From Clostridium rectalis (GTDB lineage: Bacteria > Bacillota > Clostridia > Clostridiales > Clostridiaceae): a stretch of DNA of 64,000 bases. The stretch is taken from the NCBI RefSeq assembly GCF_900626095.1, contig NZ_UYZZ01000006.1, forward strand, positions 1 through 64,000, in the 5' to 3' direction. The translations under genes were made by a program, and so were the position numbers. Numbering within the stretch: the first letter of the stretch is position 1; each line of letters begins with the position of its first letter. Below, in pieces: positions 37,660 through 48,373 of the stretch. A model generated the notes under the pieces. The model did no database searches. It was not told the origin of the DNA and saw only the letters and a program-made list of their open reading frames with translations.

Positions 37660-38037
37660 ATGCCAACAATAAGCCAATTGGTAAGAAAAGGTAGAAAGAC
37701 AATTAAATCTCAGTCAACAGCACCAGCATTAAAAGAATGTCCTCAGAAAAGAGGCGTTTGTACTGTAGTTAAAACTAGTACACCAAAGAAGCCTAACTCA
37801 GCGTTAAGAAAAATTGCTAGAGTTAGACTTACAAATGGTTATGAAGTATCTGCGTACATTCCAGGTGTTGGACACAACTTACAGGAGCACAGCGTTGTTC
37901 TTATAAGAGGTGGAAGAGTAAAGGACCTTCCAGGTGTTAGATATCACATTGTTAGAGGTGCCTTAGACTCAGCTGGAGTAGCTAACAGAATGCAGTCAAG
38001 ATCAAAATACGGTGCTAAAAAGCCAAAACAAAAATAG
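37660..38037 (+). CDS. rpsL: 30S ribosomal protein S12
   Basis: A 125-residue decoding-centre protein. [11 protein letters not shown] (41-51) and [11 protein letters not shown] (84-94) contain the lysines (K43/K44 and K88 area) that govern streptomycin response, and both look wild type. GAGGAGGTG lies before the ATG. A 150-nt spacer follows before rpsG. Confidence 0.98.
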   Translation: MPTISQLVRKGRKTIKSQSTAPALKECPQKRGVCTVVKTSTPKKPNSALRKIARVRLTNGYEVSAYIPGVGHNLQEHSVVLIRGGRVKDLPGVRYHIVRGALDSAGVANRMQSRSKYGAKKPKQK

Positions 38038-38056
38038 TAAATTAGTTAAGTAAGAT

Positions 38057-38122
38057 GGTGCTGTGTCTTCGAAATTTATATATAGATGCTTTTTTATTAT
38101 AGATTTACAGAAGTCAAAGCAC
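38057..38122 (+). promoter_or_regulatory. Possible structured spacer between rpsL and rpsG
   Basis: GGTGCT (38057-38062) can pair with AGCACT/AGCAC (38118-38122), and CTTC (38067-38070) with GAAG (38110-38113). A second small stem CGGTTA-TAACCG lies at about 38127-38143. In E. coli the rpsL-rpsG gap holds the S7 repressor site, so this unusually long 150-nt gap could do the same; the fold is weak. Confidence 0.35.
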
Positions 38123-38167
38123 TTTGCGGTTAGAATTTAACCGAGTACCGATGAACTTAAATTATGA

Positions 38168-38659
<492 letters not shown>

Positions 38660-38663
38660 TATT

Positions 38664-38696
38664 AAAACTGTTTTGGCTTATAGCCAAAACAGTTTT
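38664..38696 (+). promoter_or_regulatory. Perfect 15-bp hairpin between rpsG and fusA
   Basis: AAAACTGTTTTGGCT (38664-38678) pairs with AGCCAAAACAGTTTT (38682-38696) around a TAT loop. Only four T end the stem and the next bases are CTCAAA, so it is at best a leaky terminator. It may tune fusA-tuf relative to rpsL-rpsG or mark an RNase site. Confidence 0.65.
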
Positions 38697-38760
38697 CTCA
38701 AATTTATAAATCAGATTTATAAATATTAAATTACTTATAGTTCGAGAGGAGGAAACAAAA

Positions 38761-40824
38761 GTGGCAAGAGAATATCCATTAGAAAAGTTACGTAATATAG
38801 GAATAATGGCACATATTGATGCTGGTAAAACAACTACAACAGAACGTATTTTATTTTATACAGGTAAGACTCACAAAATAGGAGAAGTTCACGAAGGAGC
38901 TGCTACAATGGACTGGATGGTTCAGGAGCAGGAAAGAGGTATAACAATTACTTCTGCAGCAACAACATGTATGTGGAAAGATCATGTAATCAATATTATA
39001 GATACACCAGGACACGTAGACTTCACAGTAGAGGTTGAAAGATCACTAAGAGTTCTAGATGGAGCTGTAACAGTTTTAACAGCAAAAGGTGGAGTTGAAC
39101 CACAGACTGAAACTGTTTGGAGACAGGCGGATAAGTATAAGGTTCCAAGAATGGCTTATGTAAATAAGATGGATATCATGGGAGCAGATTTCTTTAGAGT
39201 TGTTAACATGATGAGAGAAAGACTTCATGCTAATGCAGTTCCAATACAATTACCAATAGGAAAAGAAGATTCATTTAAAGGGTTCGTGGATTTAATAAAA
39301 AATGAAGCTGTTATATATGAAGATGATTTAGGAAGAACTATGGATACTGCAGAAATTCCAGAAGATATGAAAGAATTAACAGAAGAATACAGAGCTGCTA
39401 TGATGGAAGCTGTAGTTGAATTAGATGAAGATTTAATGATGAAGTATCTTGAAGGAGAAGAAATAACAGTAGAAGAATTAGAAGTAGCACTTAGAAAAGG
39501 TGTTATAGCTAATAAAATAGTTCCTGTTATATGTGGTTCCTCATATAAGAACAAAGGTGTTCAGCCAATGATTGATGCTATAATTAAATTTATGCCATCA
39601 CCATTAGATATTCCACCAATTAAAGCTCATCACCCTGAAACTGAAGTAGAAATGGAAAGAAAAGCATCTGATGACGAAGCAATGTCAACTTTAGCTTTTA
39701 AAATAGCAACTGATCCATTTATTGGAAAATTAGCTTTCGTAAGGGTTTACTCAGGTATATTGAAGAATGGTACATATGTATACAATTCCTCAAAGGGTAA
39801 AAGAGAAAGAATTGGAAGATTGGTTAAAATGCATGCTAATCATAGGGAAGAAGTTGAAGAATTATATGCTGGAGATTTAGGTGCAGTAGTTGGTTTGAAA
39901 GATACTACTACTGGAGATACACTTTGTGATGAAAAAGATCCAGTAATTCTTGAAAAAATGGAATTTCCAGAACCAGTTATTTCTATAGCTATTGAACCTA
40001 AGACAAAAGCTGGTCAGGAAAAAATGGGTATTGCTTTAGCAAAACTTGCAGAAGAGGATCCAACATTTAGAACATTTACAAACCAAGAAACGGGTCAGAC
40101 TATTATAGAAGGTATGGGAGAACTACATCTTGAAATAATAGTTGATAGACTTCAAAGAGAGTTTAAGGTTGAATGTAATGTAGGCGCTCCACAGGTTGCT
40201 TATAAGGAAACTATTAGAAAAGCTGTTAAGGCTGAAGGTAAGTTTGTAAGACAGTCAGGTGGACGTGGACAGTATGGTCACTGTTGGATAGAAATGATTC
40301 CAAGCGAAGGAGAATATGAATTTGAAAACGCTATTGTTGGAGGAGCTATTCCAAGAGAATATGTACCAGCAGTTGATAATGGAATTAAAGAAGCTTCTGA
40401 TAGTGGTATAATTGCAGGATATCCAGTTATAAACTTTAAGGTAAAATTATTTGATGGATCATATCATGATGTTGACTCATCAGAAATGGCATTTAAGATT
40501 GCCGGATCTATGGCATTTAAAAATGCTATGGCAAAAGCAGACCCAGTATTACTTGAGCCTGTAGAGAAGGTTGAAGTAGTTGTACCTGAAGAGTACATGG
40601 GAGATGTTATGGGAGATTTAAACTCAAGAAGAGGTATAATAGAAGGAATGGAAGCTTCTTCAGGGGCTCAAACTATAAAAGCATTTGTACCACTTTCTGA
40701 AATGTTTGGTTATGCTACTGTATTGAGATCAAGAACTCAAGGTAGGGGTAACTACTCAATGGAATTTGATCATTATGACGAAGTTCCTAAGAGCATACAG
40801 GAAAAGGTTATAGGAGAAAAGTAA
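38761..40824 (+). CDS. fusA: Elongation factor G
   Basis: A 687-residue translocase GTPase. It has the canonical P-loop AHIDAGKT (17-24), G3 DTPGHVDF, G4 NKMD, G5 GSSY, and domain IV with the [12 protein letters not shown] segment. It is the housekeeping copy, in contrast to the EF-G-like protein at 500-2578. The start is GTG with GAGAGGAGG upstream. tuf follows after 40 nt, whose last 29 nt belong to the tuf repeat. Confidence 0.98.
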   Translation: MAREYPLEKLRNIGIMAHIDAGKTTTTERILFYTGKTHKIGEVHEGAATMDWMVQEQERGITITSAATTCMWKDHVINIIDTPGHVDFTVEVERSLRVLDGAVTVLTAKGGVEPQTETVWRQADKYKVPRMAYVNKMDIMGADFFRVVNMMRERLHANAVPIQLPIGKEDSFKGFVDLIKNEAVIYEDDLGRTMDTAEIPEDMKELTEEYRAAMMEAVVELDEDLMMKYLEGEEITVEELEVALRKGVIANKIVPVICGSSYKNKGVQPMIDAIIKFMPSPLDIPPIKAHHPETEVEMERKASDDEAMSTLAFKIATDPFIGKLAFVRVYSGILKNGTYVYNSSKGKRERIGRLVKMHANHREEVEELYAGDLGAVVGLKDTTTGDTLCDEKDPVILEKMEFPEPVISIAIEPKTKAGQEKMGIALAKLAEEDPTFRTFTNQETGQTIIEGMGELHLEIIVDRLQREFKVECNVGAPQVAYKETIRKAVKAEGKFVRQSGGRGQYGHCWIEMIPSEGEYEFENAIVGGAIPREYVPAVDNGIKEASDSGIIAGYPVINFKVKLFDGSYHDVDSSEMAFKIAGSMAFKNAMAKADPVLLEPVEKVEVVVPEEYMGDVMGDLNSRRGIIEGMEASSGAQTIKAFVPLSEMFGYATVLRSRTQGRGNYSMEFDHYDEVPKSIQEKVIGEK

Positions 40825-40835
40825 TTTCCAAAATA

Positions 40836-42059
40836 AATATGTATAAATAAAGGAGGAAACAAAAATGTCAAAAGAAAAGTTTGAAAGAAGTAAGCCACAC
40901 GTAAATATAGGAACAATAGGACACGTAGACCATGGTAAGACAACATTAACAGCAGCAATCACAACAGTATTAGCAAACAAAGGATTTGCAGAAGCATTTA
41001 AATATGACCAGATAGATAAAGCACCAGAGGAAAAAGAAAGAGGAATCACAATCAACACATCACACGTAGAATATGAAACAGACAACAGACACTACGCACA
41101 CGTTGACTGCCCAGGACATGCTGACTACGTAAAGAACATGATCACAGGAGCAGCGCAGATGGATGGAGCTATCTTAGTAGTAAGTGCAGCAGATGGTCCA
41201 ATGCCACAGACAAGAGAACATATATTACTAGCATCAAGAGTTGGAGTTGAGCATATAGTAGTGTTCTTAAATAAAGCAGATATGGTAGATGATCCAGAAC
41301 TAATCGAATTAGTAGAAATGGAAGTAAGAGAGCTATTAAATGAATATGGATTTCCAGGAGATGATGCTCCAATAATAGTAGGATCAGCATTAAAAGCATT
41401 AGAAAACCCAACAGATCCAGAATCAATAAAATGCATAGATGACTTAATGGCAGAAGTAGATACCTACATACCAACACCAGAAAGAGCAACTGATAAACCA
41501 TTCTTAATGCCAGTAGAAGATATCTTCACAATAACAGGAAGAGGAACAGTTGCAACAGGAAGAGTGGAAAGAGGTATCCTAAAAGTAGGAGACGAAGTAG
41601 AAATAGTTGGATTAAGTGATGAAAACAAGAAGACTGTAATCACAGGAGTAGAAATGTTCAGAAAGCTTCTTGACCAGGCAATGGCAGGAGATAATATCGG
41701 AGCATTATTAAGAGGAGTACAGAGAGATGACATCGAAAGAGGTCAAGTACTAGCAGCAATAGGATCAGTACATCCACATAAGAAATTTGTAGGTCAAGTA
41801 TATGTATTAAAGAAAGAAGAAGGTGGAAGACATACACCATTCTTTAACGGATACAGACCACAGTTCTACTTCAGAACAACAGACGTTACAGGTTCAATCA
41901 AATTACCAGATGGAGTAGAAATGGTAATGCCTGGAGATCACATTGACATGGATGTAGAATTAATCACTTCAATTGCAATGGATGAAGGATTAAGATTTGC
42001 AATCAGAGAAGGTGGAAGAACAGTAGGTTCAGGAGTTGTTACTACAATAAAAGAATAAT
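40836..42059 (+). repeat. Long direct repeat, copy 2 (tuf gene and its Shine-Dalgarno)
   Basis: Second copy of the 1224-bp unit at 24914-26137, in the same orientation 15.9 kb away. Identity starts 29 nt before the ATG and stops one base after the stop codon. Homologous exchange between the copies would delete or duplicate rpoBC and the ribosomal genes between, so it is expected to be visible only as gene conversion. Confidence 0.9.
40865..42058 (+). CDS. tuf: Elongation factor Tu, copy 2
   Basis: A 397-residue protein, identical in sequence to the product of 24943-26136, with [16 protein letters not shown] and NKAD motifs. It is the last gene of the str operon (L7Ae-like, rpsL, rpsG, fusA, tuf) and ends before a strong terminator. 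Two tuf genes are common in bacteria and are usually kept identical by gene conversion. Confidence 0.98.
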   Translation: MSKEKFERSKPHVNIGTIGHVDHGKTTLTAAITTVLANKGFAEAFKYDQIDKAPEEKERGITINTSHVEYETDNRHYAHVDCPGHADYVKNMITGAAQMDGAILVVSAADGPMPQTREHILLASRVGVEHIVVFLNKADMVDDPELIELVEMEVRELLNEYGFPGDDAPIIVGSALKALENPTDPESIKCIDDLMAEVDTYIPTPERATDKPFLMPVEDIFTITGRGTVATGRVERGILKVGDEVEIVGLSDENKKTVITGVEMFRKLLDQAMAGDNIGALLRGVQRDDIERGQVLAAIGSVHPHKKFVGQVYVLKKEEGGRHTPFFNGYRPQFYFRTTDVTGSIKLPDGVEMVMPGDHIDMDVELITSIAMDEGLRFAIREGGRTVGSGVVTTIKE

Positions 42060-42126
42060 TAATAGATAGTTTTAAGTATTATATTATCTTTTTTAATATA
42101 ACTATGTATAATGTTGTGTGATATGT

Positions 42127-42157
42127 AAAAAGAAGAGTGAGTATCACTCTTCTTTTT
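42127..42157 (+). terminator. Terminator of the str operon
   Basis: AAAAAGAAGAGTGA (42127-42140) pairs with TCACTCTTCTTTTT (42144-42157) around GTA. Confidence 0.92.
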
Positions 42158-42175
42158 ATAACTAAAAAAAACTAC

Positions 42176-42204
42176 TTGTCAAATTTAAAAAAATATTGTA
42201 TACT
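42176..42204 (+). promoter_or_regulatory. Promoter of the S10-spc-alpha superoperon
   Basis: TTGTCA (42176-42181), 17-bp spacer, TATACT (42199-42204). No other clear promoter is seen until after rplQ, so this may drive some 30 genes. Confidence 0.8.
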
Positions 42205-42223
42205 ATAGAAGTTGTAATGTGAT

Positions 42224-42374
42224 AACAGCGATGAGGCAAGAGGTTGCCGGGCTTCCGGGTAATTCTTAGCTGAGTTAGTTTTGGTCTTGAACCAAGCGAC
42301 GGTTATTCTGTGGAGTGTTTTTGTCACTTATAAGATGCAACACCCGGAACAGTTTACAGAATATATCCGCTGTT
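42224..42374 (+). promoter_or_regulatory. Structured leader of the S10 operon
   Basis: AACAGCG (42224-42230) pairs with CGCTGTT (42368-42374), closing a 150-nt leader. Inside, CCGGGT (42255-42260) can pair with ACCCGG (42342-42347), and GTGTT near 42316 with AACAC near 42339. The outer stem starts at the expected transcript 5' end and ends 31 nt before the rpsJ Shine-Dalgarno. I infer an autoregulatory ribosomal-protein leader; the ligand (L4 in enterics) is not shown by sequence. Confidence 0.7.
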
Positions 42375-42419
42375 GTACGTATGAAGTAAAGCGTGCAGGA
42401 AAAAAGGAGGGAAATTAAA

Positions 42420-42728
42420 ATGGCAAAACAGAAAATAAGAATAAGACTTAAGGCGTTTGATCATACGATACTTGATCAGTCAGCTGAAAAAATTGTAGAA
42501 ACTGCAAAAGCATCAGGAGCAAAGGTAGCAGGACCAGTTCCACTACCAACAGAAAAAGATGTAGTAACTATACTAAGAGCTCCACATAAATATAAAGATG
42601 CAAGAGAGCAGTTCGAAATAAGAACACATAAGAGATTAATTGACATAATAAGTCCATCACCAAAGACTGTTGATTCTTTAATGAGATTAGATTTACCAGC
42701 TGGTGTAGATATTGAAATAAAATTATAA
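42420..42728 (+). CDS. rpsJ: 30S ribosomal protein S10 (NusE)
   Basis: A 102-residue protein of the 30S head and partner of NusB in antitermination. [21 protein letters not shown] at the start and the loop with [25 protein letters not shown] are typical. ATG 42420 with AAGGAGGG is chosen over an in-frame start at 42393. First gene of the superoperon. Confidence 0.98.
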   Translation: MAKQKIRIRLKAFDHTILDQSAEKIVETAKASGAKVAGPVPLPTEKDVVTILRAPHKYKDAREQFEIRTHKRLIDIISPSPKTVDSLMRLDLPAGVDIEIKL

Positions 42729-42731
42729 TTG

Positions 42732-42777
42732 TAATAGATAGTACCTATTACGAACTATTATGATCACGAAGTGATCC
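42732..42777 (+). promoter_or_regulatory. Two hairpins between rpsJ and rplC
   Basis: GTAATAG/CTATTAC (42732-42738, 42746-42752) and GATCAC/GTGATC with a GAA loop (42763-42777). They fill the rpsJ-rplC gap before the Shine-Dalgarno. No T run follows. They may protect or process the message. Confidence 0.45.
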
Positions 42778-42804
42778 GCTAATATGTTGAGGAGGTGTAA
42801 GGTA

Positions 42805-43434
42805 GTGAAAAAAGCTATAATTGGAAGAAAGCTTGGTATGACACAAATATTTGACGAAAATAATAAAGTTGTTCCTGTTACTGTAATTGAAGCAGGTCCA
42901 TGTGTGGTTATTCAAAAGAAAACTACTGAAAAAGATGGTTATGATGCTGTACAAATTGGATATGGAACAATAAAAGATAAATTAGTTAACAAACCTTTAA
43001 AGGGACATTTTGCAAAAGCAGGTGTTGAAAATAAGAAGGTTATAAAAGAGTTTAAATTTGAGAATTCAAATGAATTTCAAGTTGGACAGGAAATAAAAGC
43101 AGATGTGTTCCAGGCAGGAGAAAAAGTTGATGTATCAGGAGTTTCAAAAGGTAAGGGGTTCCAGGGTACAATTAAGAGATGGAATGGTCATAGAGGTCCA
43201 ATGACTCATGGTTCTAAATTCCATAGAGCAGTTGGTTCAATGGGTGCTTCATCAGATCCATCAAGAACATTTAAAAACAAGAAAATGCCAGGACATATGG
43301 GTAATGTGAATACAACTGTTTTAAACTTACAGGTTGTAAAAACAATGCCTGAAAAGAACATAATCTTAATCAAAGGCGGAGTACCAGGACCAAATAAAGG
43401 TTTTGTGGTAATAAGAAATACAGTTAAAGCTTAA
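42805..43434 (+). CDS. rplC: 50S ribosomal protein L3
   Basis: A 209-residue early-assembly protein near the peptidyl transferase centre. It begins [16 protein letters not shown] and has the L3 central extension [25 protein letters not shown] (about 108-132). GTG 42805 is the start, with GAGGAGGTG at about 42789; an upstream in-frame codon at 42784 precedes the ribosome-binding site and is rejected. Confidence 0.97.
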   Translation: MKKAIIGRKLGMTQIFDENNKVVPVTVIEAGPCVVIQKKTTEKDGYDAVQIGYGTIKDKLVNKPLKGHFAKAGVENKKVIKEFKFENSNEFQVGQEIKADVFQAGEKVDVSGVSKGKGFQGTIKRWNGHRGPMTHGSKFHRAVGSMGASSDPSRTFKNKKMPGHMGNVNTTVLNLQVVKTMPEKNIILIKGGVPGPNKGFVVIRNTVKA

Positions 43435-43459
43435 TTATCTGTAGAAAGGAGGATGCAGG

Positions 43460-44080
43460 ATGCCTACAGTAGGATTATTTAATAAAGAAGGTCAAAAAGT
43501 TGGAGATATCCAGTTAGCAGAGGGTGTATTTGGCATAGAAGTAAATCAGTACGCTTTACATCAAGTTGTTGTTGCTCAGCTAGCTAATAAAAGACAGGGA
43601 ACTCAGTCAGCAAAGACTAGATCTGAAGTTTCTGGAGGTGGAATAAAGCCTTGGAGACAAAAAGGAACTGGTAGAGCAAGACAAGGTTCAATTAGAGCTC
43701 CACAGTGGATACATGGTGGTGTAGTATTTGCACCAAAGCCAAGAGATTACAGGGTTTCAATACCAAAATCAATGAGAAGAGTTGCTATGAAATCAGCACT
43801 TACATCAAAAGTTTTGGATAACCAGATGGTTGTTTTAGAAAACCTTGAATTAGAAAGCCCAAAAACAAAAGAAATGGTTAAAATATTAAATGCATTTGAT
43901 GCAAAGAAAACATTAATTGTTACAGCTGAATCAAATGAAAATATTTATAAATCAGCAAGAAATTTAGGAGAAGTAGCAGTACTTCCTGTAAATAACTTAA
44001 ATGTTTACGATATATTAAAATACGATAAATTTATCGTAACTAAGGATGCTGTATCTAAGATTGAGGAGGTGTATGCATAA
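43460..44080 (+). CDS. rplD: 50S ribosomal protein L4
   Basis: A 206-residue protein whose long basic loop ([21 protein letters not shown], about 66-86) lines the exit tunnel and affects macrolide response. In enterics L4 represses its own operon, so it is the prime candidate ligand for the leader upstream of rpsJ. AAAGGAGG precedes the ATG. Its TAA overlaps the rplW start by one base. Confidence 0.97.
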   Translation: MPTVGLFNKEGQKVGDIQLAEGVFGIEVNQYALHQVVVAQLANKRQGTQSAKTRSEVSGGGIKPWRQKGTGRARQGSIRAPQWIHGGVVFAPKPRDYRVSIPKSMRRVAMKSALTSKVLDNQMVVLENLELESPKTKEMVKILNAFDAKKTLIVTAESNENIYKSARNLGEVAVLPVNNLNVYDILKYDKFIVTKDAVSKIEEVYA

Positions 44081-44376
44081 TGAAGCTAACAAATTATGAT
44101 ATTATAAGAAGACCTATTATAACAGAAAAAAGCATGGCTTCTATGGCAGAAAAGAAATACACCTTTATCGTAGATAAGCATGTAAACAAATCCCAAATCA
44201 AATATGCAATAGAAGATGTATTTGGAGTTGAAGTTGCTGAAGTAAAAACTGCTAACTACTTAGGAAAAAATAAGAGAGTTGGAGTTCACTTTGGTAAGAG
44301 AGCAGACTACAAAAAAGCTATAGTTAAGCTAACAGAAGGAAGCAAGGCTATAGAATTCTTTGAAGGAATGCAATAG
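44080..44376 (+). CDS. rplW: 50S ribosomal protein L23
   Basis: A 98-residue protein at the tunnel exit and docking site for trigger factor and SRP. It begins [28 protein letters not shown] lies within the rplD end, and the ATG shares a base with the rplD stop. Typical length. Confidence 0.97.
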   Translation: MKLTNYDIIRRPIITEKSMASMAEKKYTFIVDKHVNKSQIKYAIEDVFGVEVAEVKTANYLGKNKRVGVHFGKRADYKKAIVKLTEGSKAIEFFEGMQ

Positions 44377-44448
44377 TAATTATATAGATATAGAATAAAG
44401 CGTTATTGGCGTTGGAGCCAGAGAAGCTCAAGATAAGGAGGTACTGAA

Positions 44449-45279
44449 ATGGCAGTTAAAGGTTTTAGACCTACTACCCCTGCTAGAAGACATATGACTG
44501 TTTGTACATATACTGAAATTACAACAGATTCACCAGAAAAATCTCTTCTAGTGGCGCTAAAAAGAACTGGTGGTAGAAATAATAATGGTAAGATAACTGT
44601 TCGTCATCGTGGTGGCGGAGCAAAGAGAAAATATAGAATAATAGATTTCAAGAGAGATAAGGATGGTATACCAGCAAAGGTTGCTAGTGTTGAATATGAT
44701 CCAAATAGAACTGCATTTATAGCTCTTGTTGTTTATACAGATGGTGAAAAGAGATACATCATAGCACCAGATGGTTTAAAAGTTGGAGATGTAATTATGT
44801 CAGGTGTAGACTCTGATATAAAGACAGGAAACTGTCTTCCAATAAAGAATATTCCTGTTGGTACATTTATACACAATATAGAGTTATCAAGAGGAAAAGG
44901 AGCTCAGCTTGTAAGATCAGCTGGAAGCTCAGCTCAGTTAATGGCAAAGGAAGGAGACTATTCAATAGTAAGACTTCCAAGTGGTGAGATGAGATATGTA
45001 AGAGTAGAATGTAGAGCAACTATAGGAACAGTTTCAAACTTAACAAATGAGATTGTCAGTATAGGTAAAGCTGGTAGAAAGAGACATATGGGATTCAGAC
45101 CTACAGTTAGAGGTTCTGTAATGAACCCTAATGACCATCCACACGGTGGTGGTGAAGGTAGATCACCTATTGGACACCCAAGTCCACTTACTCCATGGGG
45201 TAAACCAGCTCTTGGATACAAGACAAGAAAGACTAAAAAGTACTCAGATAAATTCATTATTAAGAGAAGAAATAACTAA
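44449..45279 (+). CDS. rplB: 50S ribosomal protein L2
   Basis: A 276-residue protein needed for subunit association and peptidyl transfer. It has the conserved [22 protein letters not shown] segment, and near the C-terminus the segment [18 protein letters not shown] with the essential His. AAGGAGGT precedes the ATG. The 72-nt gap before it has a small GAGC/GCTC hairpin only. Confidence 0.98.
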   Translation: MAVKGFRPTTPARRHMTVCTYTEITTDSPEKSLLVALKRTGGRNNNGKITVRHRGGGAKRKYRIIDFKRDKDGIPAKVASVEYDPNRTAFIALVVYTDGEKRYIIAPDGLKVGDVIMSGVDSDIKTGNCLPIKNIPVGTFIHNIELSRGKGAQLVRSAGSSAQLMAKEGDYSIVRLPSGEMRYVRVECRATIGTVSNLTNEIVSIGKAGRKRHMGFRPTVRGSVMNPNDHPHGGGEGRSPIGHPSPLTPWGKPALGYKTRKTKKYSDKFIIKRRNN

Positions 45280-45280
45280 T

Positions 45281-45308
45281 TTGAAGAGAATATATATATT
45301 CTCTTCAA
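45281..45308 (+). promoter_or_regulatory. Perfect palindrome between rplB and rpsS
   Basis: TTGAAGAGAATATA (45281-45294) is followed directly by its reverse complement (45295-45308). As RNA it folds into a 12-bp stem with a 4-nt loop. AAAAG rather than T follows, so it is not a terminator. Confidence 0.55.
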
Positions 45309-45347
45309 AAGTTGTTAATAAGGTTTATATGAAGGGAGGCCAATAAT

Positions 45348-45632
45348 TTGAGTAGATCTATTAAAAAAGGACCTTTTATTCATGAAGGACTTTTAAAGAA
45401 AATAAACGAAATGAATAAAAATGGTGAAAAGAAAGTAATAAAGACATGGTCAAGAAGTTCAACTATTTTTCCACAGATGATAGGTCACACTATAGCAGTT
45501 CATGATGGAAGAAAACATGTTCCTGTATATATTTCAGAAGATATGGTTGGACATAAGTTAGGAGAATTTGTTTTAACAAGAACATTCAAAGGCCACATAG
45601 ATAAGTCAGAAAAGTCAAGTGGCGCGAGATAG
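45348..45632 (+). CDS. rpsS: 30S ribosomal protein S19
   Basis: A 94-residue 30S head protein that contacts S13 and the A-site tRNA region. [10 protein letters not shown] at the N-terminus and the [18 protein letters not shown] motif are typical. The start is TTG 45348 with GGGAGG 10 nt upstream; no ATG is available at that position. Confidence 0.97.
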   Translation: MSRSIKKGPFIHEGLLKKINEMNKNGEKKVIKTWSRSSTIFPQMIGHTIAVHDGRKHVPVYISEDMVGHKLGEFVLTRTFKGHIDKSEKSSGAR

Positions 45633-45654
45633 TGCGGGAAGGAGGTAATATTTC

Positions 45655-45990
45655 ATGGAAGCTAAAGCAATAGCTAAGTATGTAAGAATGTCCCCAAGAA
45701 AAGTAGCAGTAGTTCTTGATTTAATAAGAGATAAAAATGTAAATGAAGCTTTTGCAATTTTACAATATACTCCAAGGGATGCAGCTGTTTTGGTTAATAA
45801 GGTATTAAAATCAGCTGTAGCTAATGCTGAAAATAACTTTAATTTAGATTTAAATAGATTGTATGTTTCTGAAGCATATGCTTGCGGAGGTCCAATATTA
45901 AAGAGATTTCAACCACATGCTCAGGGAAGAGCATTTAGAATAAATAAAAGAACTAGCCACGTTACTTTAGTTGTTAAAGAGAGAGCTTAA
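45655..45990 (+). CDS. rplV: 50S ribosomal protein L22
   Basis: A 111-residue tunnel-lining protein. [21 protein letters not shown] opens the protein, and the beta hairpin (about 80-100, [19 protein letters not shown]) reaches into the exit tunnel where macrolides bind. GGAAGGAGGT precedes the ATG. Confidence 0.97.
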   Translation: MEAKAIAKYVRMSPRKVAVVLDLIRDKNVNEAFAILQYTPRDAAVLVNKVLKSAVANAENNFNLDLNRLYVSEAYACGGPILKRFQPHAQGRAFRINKRTSHVTLVVKERA

Positions 45991-46007
45991 AAGAAGGAGG
46001 GAAATAG

Positions 46008-46676
46008 ATGGGACAGAAAGTACATCCACACGGCTTAAGAGTTGGAGTTATAAAAGATTGGGATGCTAAGTGGTATGCAGATAGTAAAAATTTTGCTGAT
46101 TACTTAGTAGAAGATAATACTATAAGAGAATATGTTAAAAAAAGAACTTATTCAGCTGGAATTTCAAAAATAGAAATTGAAAGAGCAGCAAAGAGAGTTA
46201 AATTAAACATATATACAGCTAAGCCAGGTATGGTAATTGGAAAAGGTGGTCAAGGAATTGACGCTTTAAGAAAAGAAATCAAAACTTTAGTTAAAGAAGA
46301 TAAAAATGTTTTAATAAATATAGTAGAAGTAAAGACACCAGAAGCTAATGCTCAGTTAGTTGCTGAAAACATCGCTCAACAGCTTGAAAGAAGAATTTCA
46401 TTTAGAAGAGCAATGAAACAGACAATCCAAAGAGCTATGAGAACAGGTATTAAAGGTATTAAAACATCTTGTTCAGGAAGACTTGGAGGAGCGGATATTG
46501 CTAGAACAGAACAGTATCATGAAGGAACAATTCCTTTACAGACATTAAGAGCTGATATTGATTATGGGTTCGCTGAAGCAGATACTACATATGGAAAAAT
46601 TGGTGTAAAGGTATGGCTTTATAGAGGCGAAGTTCTTCCTGTTAAGAAAGAATTAAAGAAGGAAGTTAATGCATAG
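46008..46676 (+). CDS. rpsC: 30S ribosomal protein S3
   Basis: A 222-residue protein at the mRNA entry channel. The N-terminal KH domain includes [19 protein letters not shown] (about 76-94, GxxG motif), and the C-terminal domain includes [12 protein letters not shown]. It begins [18 protein letters not shown] as usual. AAGGAGGG precedes the ATG. Confidence 0.98.
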   Translation: MGQKVHPHGLRVGVIKDWDAKWYADSKNFADYLVEDNTIREYVKKRTYSAGISKIEIERAAKRVKLNIYTAKPGMVIGKGGQGIDALRKEIKTLVKEDKNVLINIVEVKTPEANAQLVAENIAQQLERRISFRRAMKQTIQRAMRTGIKGIKTSCSGRLGGADIARTEQYHEGTIPLQTLRADIDYGFAEADTTYGKIGVKVWLYRGEVLPVKKELKKEVNA

Positions 46677-46693
46677 GAAAGGAGGAATATGAC

Positions 46694-47137
46694 ATGTTAA
46701 TGCCTAAAAGAGTTAAACATCGTAAGGTACAGCGTGGCAGAATGAAAGGTAAAGCTACAAGAGGTAACTTTATAGCATATGGTGATTTTGGTATTCAAGC
46801 CACTGAATGTGGTTGGATAACAAGCAACCAGATTGAAGCTGCCAGAATAGCTATAAATAGATATATAAAAAGAGGTGGAAAACTTTGGATAAAGATTTTC
46901 CCAGATAAACCAGTTACAGAAAAACCTGCTGAAACACGTATGGGTTCAGGTAAAGGTTCACCAGAATACTGGGTTGCAGTTGTAAAACCAGGTAGAGTTT
47001 TATTTGAATTAACAGGTGTTGATGAGAAAGTTGCAAGAGAAGCTATGAGACTTGCTGCACACAAACTTCCAGTATCAACTAAGTTTGTTAAGAGATCAGA
47101 TTTTGAAGAAGTGGGTGGTGAAATCAATGAAGGCTAG
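46694..47137 (+). CDS. rplP: 50S ribosomal protein L16
   Basis: A 147-residue protein that organises the A-site region of 23S r[22 protein letters not shown] and the [20 protein letters not shown] loop (about 74-94, containing the Arg that is hydroxylated in some bacteria) are conserved. ATG 46694 fits GGAGG at 46681-46685 better than the ATG at 46700. It overlaps rpmC by 11 nt. Confidence 0.97.
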   Translation: MLMPKRVKHRKVQRGRMKGKATRGNFIAYGDFGIQATECGWITSNQIEAARIAINRYIKRGGKLWIKIFPDKPVTEKPAETRMGSGKGSPEYWVAVVKPGRVLFELTGVDEKVAREAMRLAAHKLPVSTKFVKRSDFEEVGGEINEG

Positions 47138-47339
47138 AGAATTGCAAGAATTAAGACAGAGTAGTCCTCAAGATTTAAAAGTAAAATTAAATGATCTTAA
47201 GGGTGAATTATTCAACCTTAGATTTCAGTTAGCTACTGGTCAGTTAGAAAACCCAATGAGAATAAGAGAAGTAAAAAAATCTATAGCCCAGATTAAGACC
47301 ATCCTTAGAGAAGAAGAGTTAAGGGCCTTTGAGCAGTAA
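47127..47339 (+). CDS. rpmC: 50S ribosomal protein L29
   Basis: A 70-residue two-helix protein near the tunnel exit beside L23. It begins [17 protein letters not shown]. The start ATG 47127 lies inside the rplP end (11-nt overlap) with GGGTGGTG upstream, so the two are translationally coupled; the longer in-frame reading from 47052 is a shadow of rplP. Confidence 0.95.
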   Translation: MKARELQELRQSSPQDLKVKLNDLKGELFNLRFQLATGQLENPMRIREVKKSIAQIKTILREEELRAFEQ

Positions 47340-47360
47340 AAGTGAAAGGAGGTTTGTCCT

Positions 47361-47615
47361 GTGGAACGAACAAATAGAAAATCAAGATTAGGAAAAGTAA
47401 TTTCAGATAAAATGGATAAAACTGTAGTAGTTGCAGTTGAGACAAAGGTACGTCATCCACTATACGGAAAGACAATCAACAGAACTACTAAGTTTAAAGC
47501 TCACAATGAAAATAATGAAGCTAGAATGAATGATAAAGTTTTAATAATGGAAACAAGACCTTTATCTAAAGATAAAAGATGGAGAGTTGTAGAAATAGTT
47601 GAAAAGGCTAAATAG
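47361..47615 (+). CDS. rpsQ: 30S ribosomal protein S17
   Basis: An 84-residue OB-fold protein binding 16S rRNA helices 7 and 11. It carries the typical [16 protein letters not shown] and [19 protein letters not shown] segments. The start is GTG with AAAGGAGGT 8 nt upstream. Usual length. Confidence 0.97.
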   Translation: MERTNRKSRLGKVISDKMDKTVVVAVETKVRHPLYGKTINRTTKFKAHNENNEARMNDKVLIMETRPLSKDKRWRVVEIVEKAK

Positions 47616-47644
47616 CTTTATGAACCTGAAAGGAGGGTATTTGA

Positions 47645-48013
47645 ATGATTCAGCAGCAAACTATATTAAGAGTTGCAGATAATTCTGGTGCTAAAGAAAT
47701 TATGTGTATAAGAGTTCTTGGTGGTTCCAAGAGAAAATGGGGCAACATCGGAGACGTAATAGTTGCTAGCGTTAAAAGTGCAACACCAGGCGGGGTTGTT
47801 AAAAAAGGTGAAGTTGTTAAAGCAGTAATTGTAAGATCTGTAAAAGGTTTAAGAAGAGCGGATGGCTCATACATCAGATTTGATGAAAATGCAGCTGTTA
47901 TAATAAAAGATGATAAACAACCAAAAGGAACTCGTATCTTTGGACCTGTTGCTAGGGAGCTAAGAGATAAGGAATTTATAAAAATACTATCATTAGCACC
48001 TGAAGTTCTATAG
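47645..48013 (+). CDS. rplN: 50S ribosomal protein L14
   Basis: A 122-residue subunit-interface protein and docking site of the silencing factor RsfS. It begins [20 protein letters not shown], and [17 protein letters not shown]-like residues ([17 protein letters not shown]) are conserved. GAAAGGAGGG lies before the ATG. Confidence 0.98.
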   Translation: MIQQQTILRVADNSGAKEIMCIRVLGGSKRKWGNIGDVIVASVKSATPGGVVKKGEVVKAVIVRSVKGLRRADGSYIRFDENAAVIIKDDKQPKGTRIFGPVARELRDKEFIKILSLAPEVL

Positions 48014-48031
48014 GATAGGGAGGTGGCTTAT

Positions 48032-48352
48032 ATGCAGAACAAGATACATGTTAGAAAAAATGATACAGTTATGGTTATATCTGGAAAAGACAAGGGAAAG
48101 ATAGGCGAAGTTCTAAGTGTGTTCCCTAAACATAATAAAGTATTAGTTAAAGATGTTAATGTAGTTACAAAACATCAGAAACCAAGTAAAGAAAATATGC
48201 AGGGCGGACTTATTCAAAAGGAAGCACCTATATATAGTGCAAAAGTTATGTTATATTGTACAAAATGCAAATCAGTGACTAGAATCAGTCATAAGTTGTT
48301 AGATGACGGTACTAAAGTTAGAATTTGTAAAAAGTGCGGAGAAACATTTTAA
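48032..48352 (+). CDS. rplX: 50S ribosomal protein L24
   Basis: A 106-residue assembly initiator with an N-terminal KOW motif (VMVISGKDKGKIGEVLSVFP, about 13-32). The C-terminal CTKC and CKKCGE cysteines form an additional zinc-type pair seen in many Gram-positive L24 proteins. ATG 48032 fits AGGGAGGTGG; GTG 48023 lies within that Shine-Dalgarno and is rejected. Confidence 0.95.
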   Translation: MQNKIHVRKNDTVMVISGKDKGKIGEVLSVFPKHNKVLVKDVNVVTKHQKPSKENMQGGLIQKEAPIYSAKVMLYCTKCKSVTRISHKLLDDGTKVRICKKCGETF

Positions 48353-48373
48353 TCTTGAAAGGAGGTTCAACTA

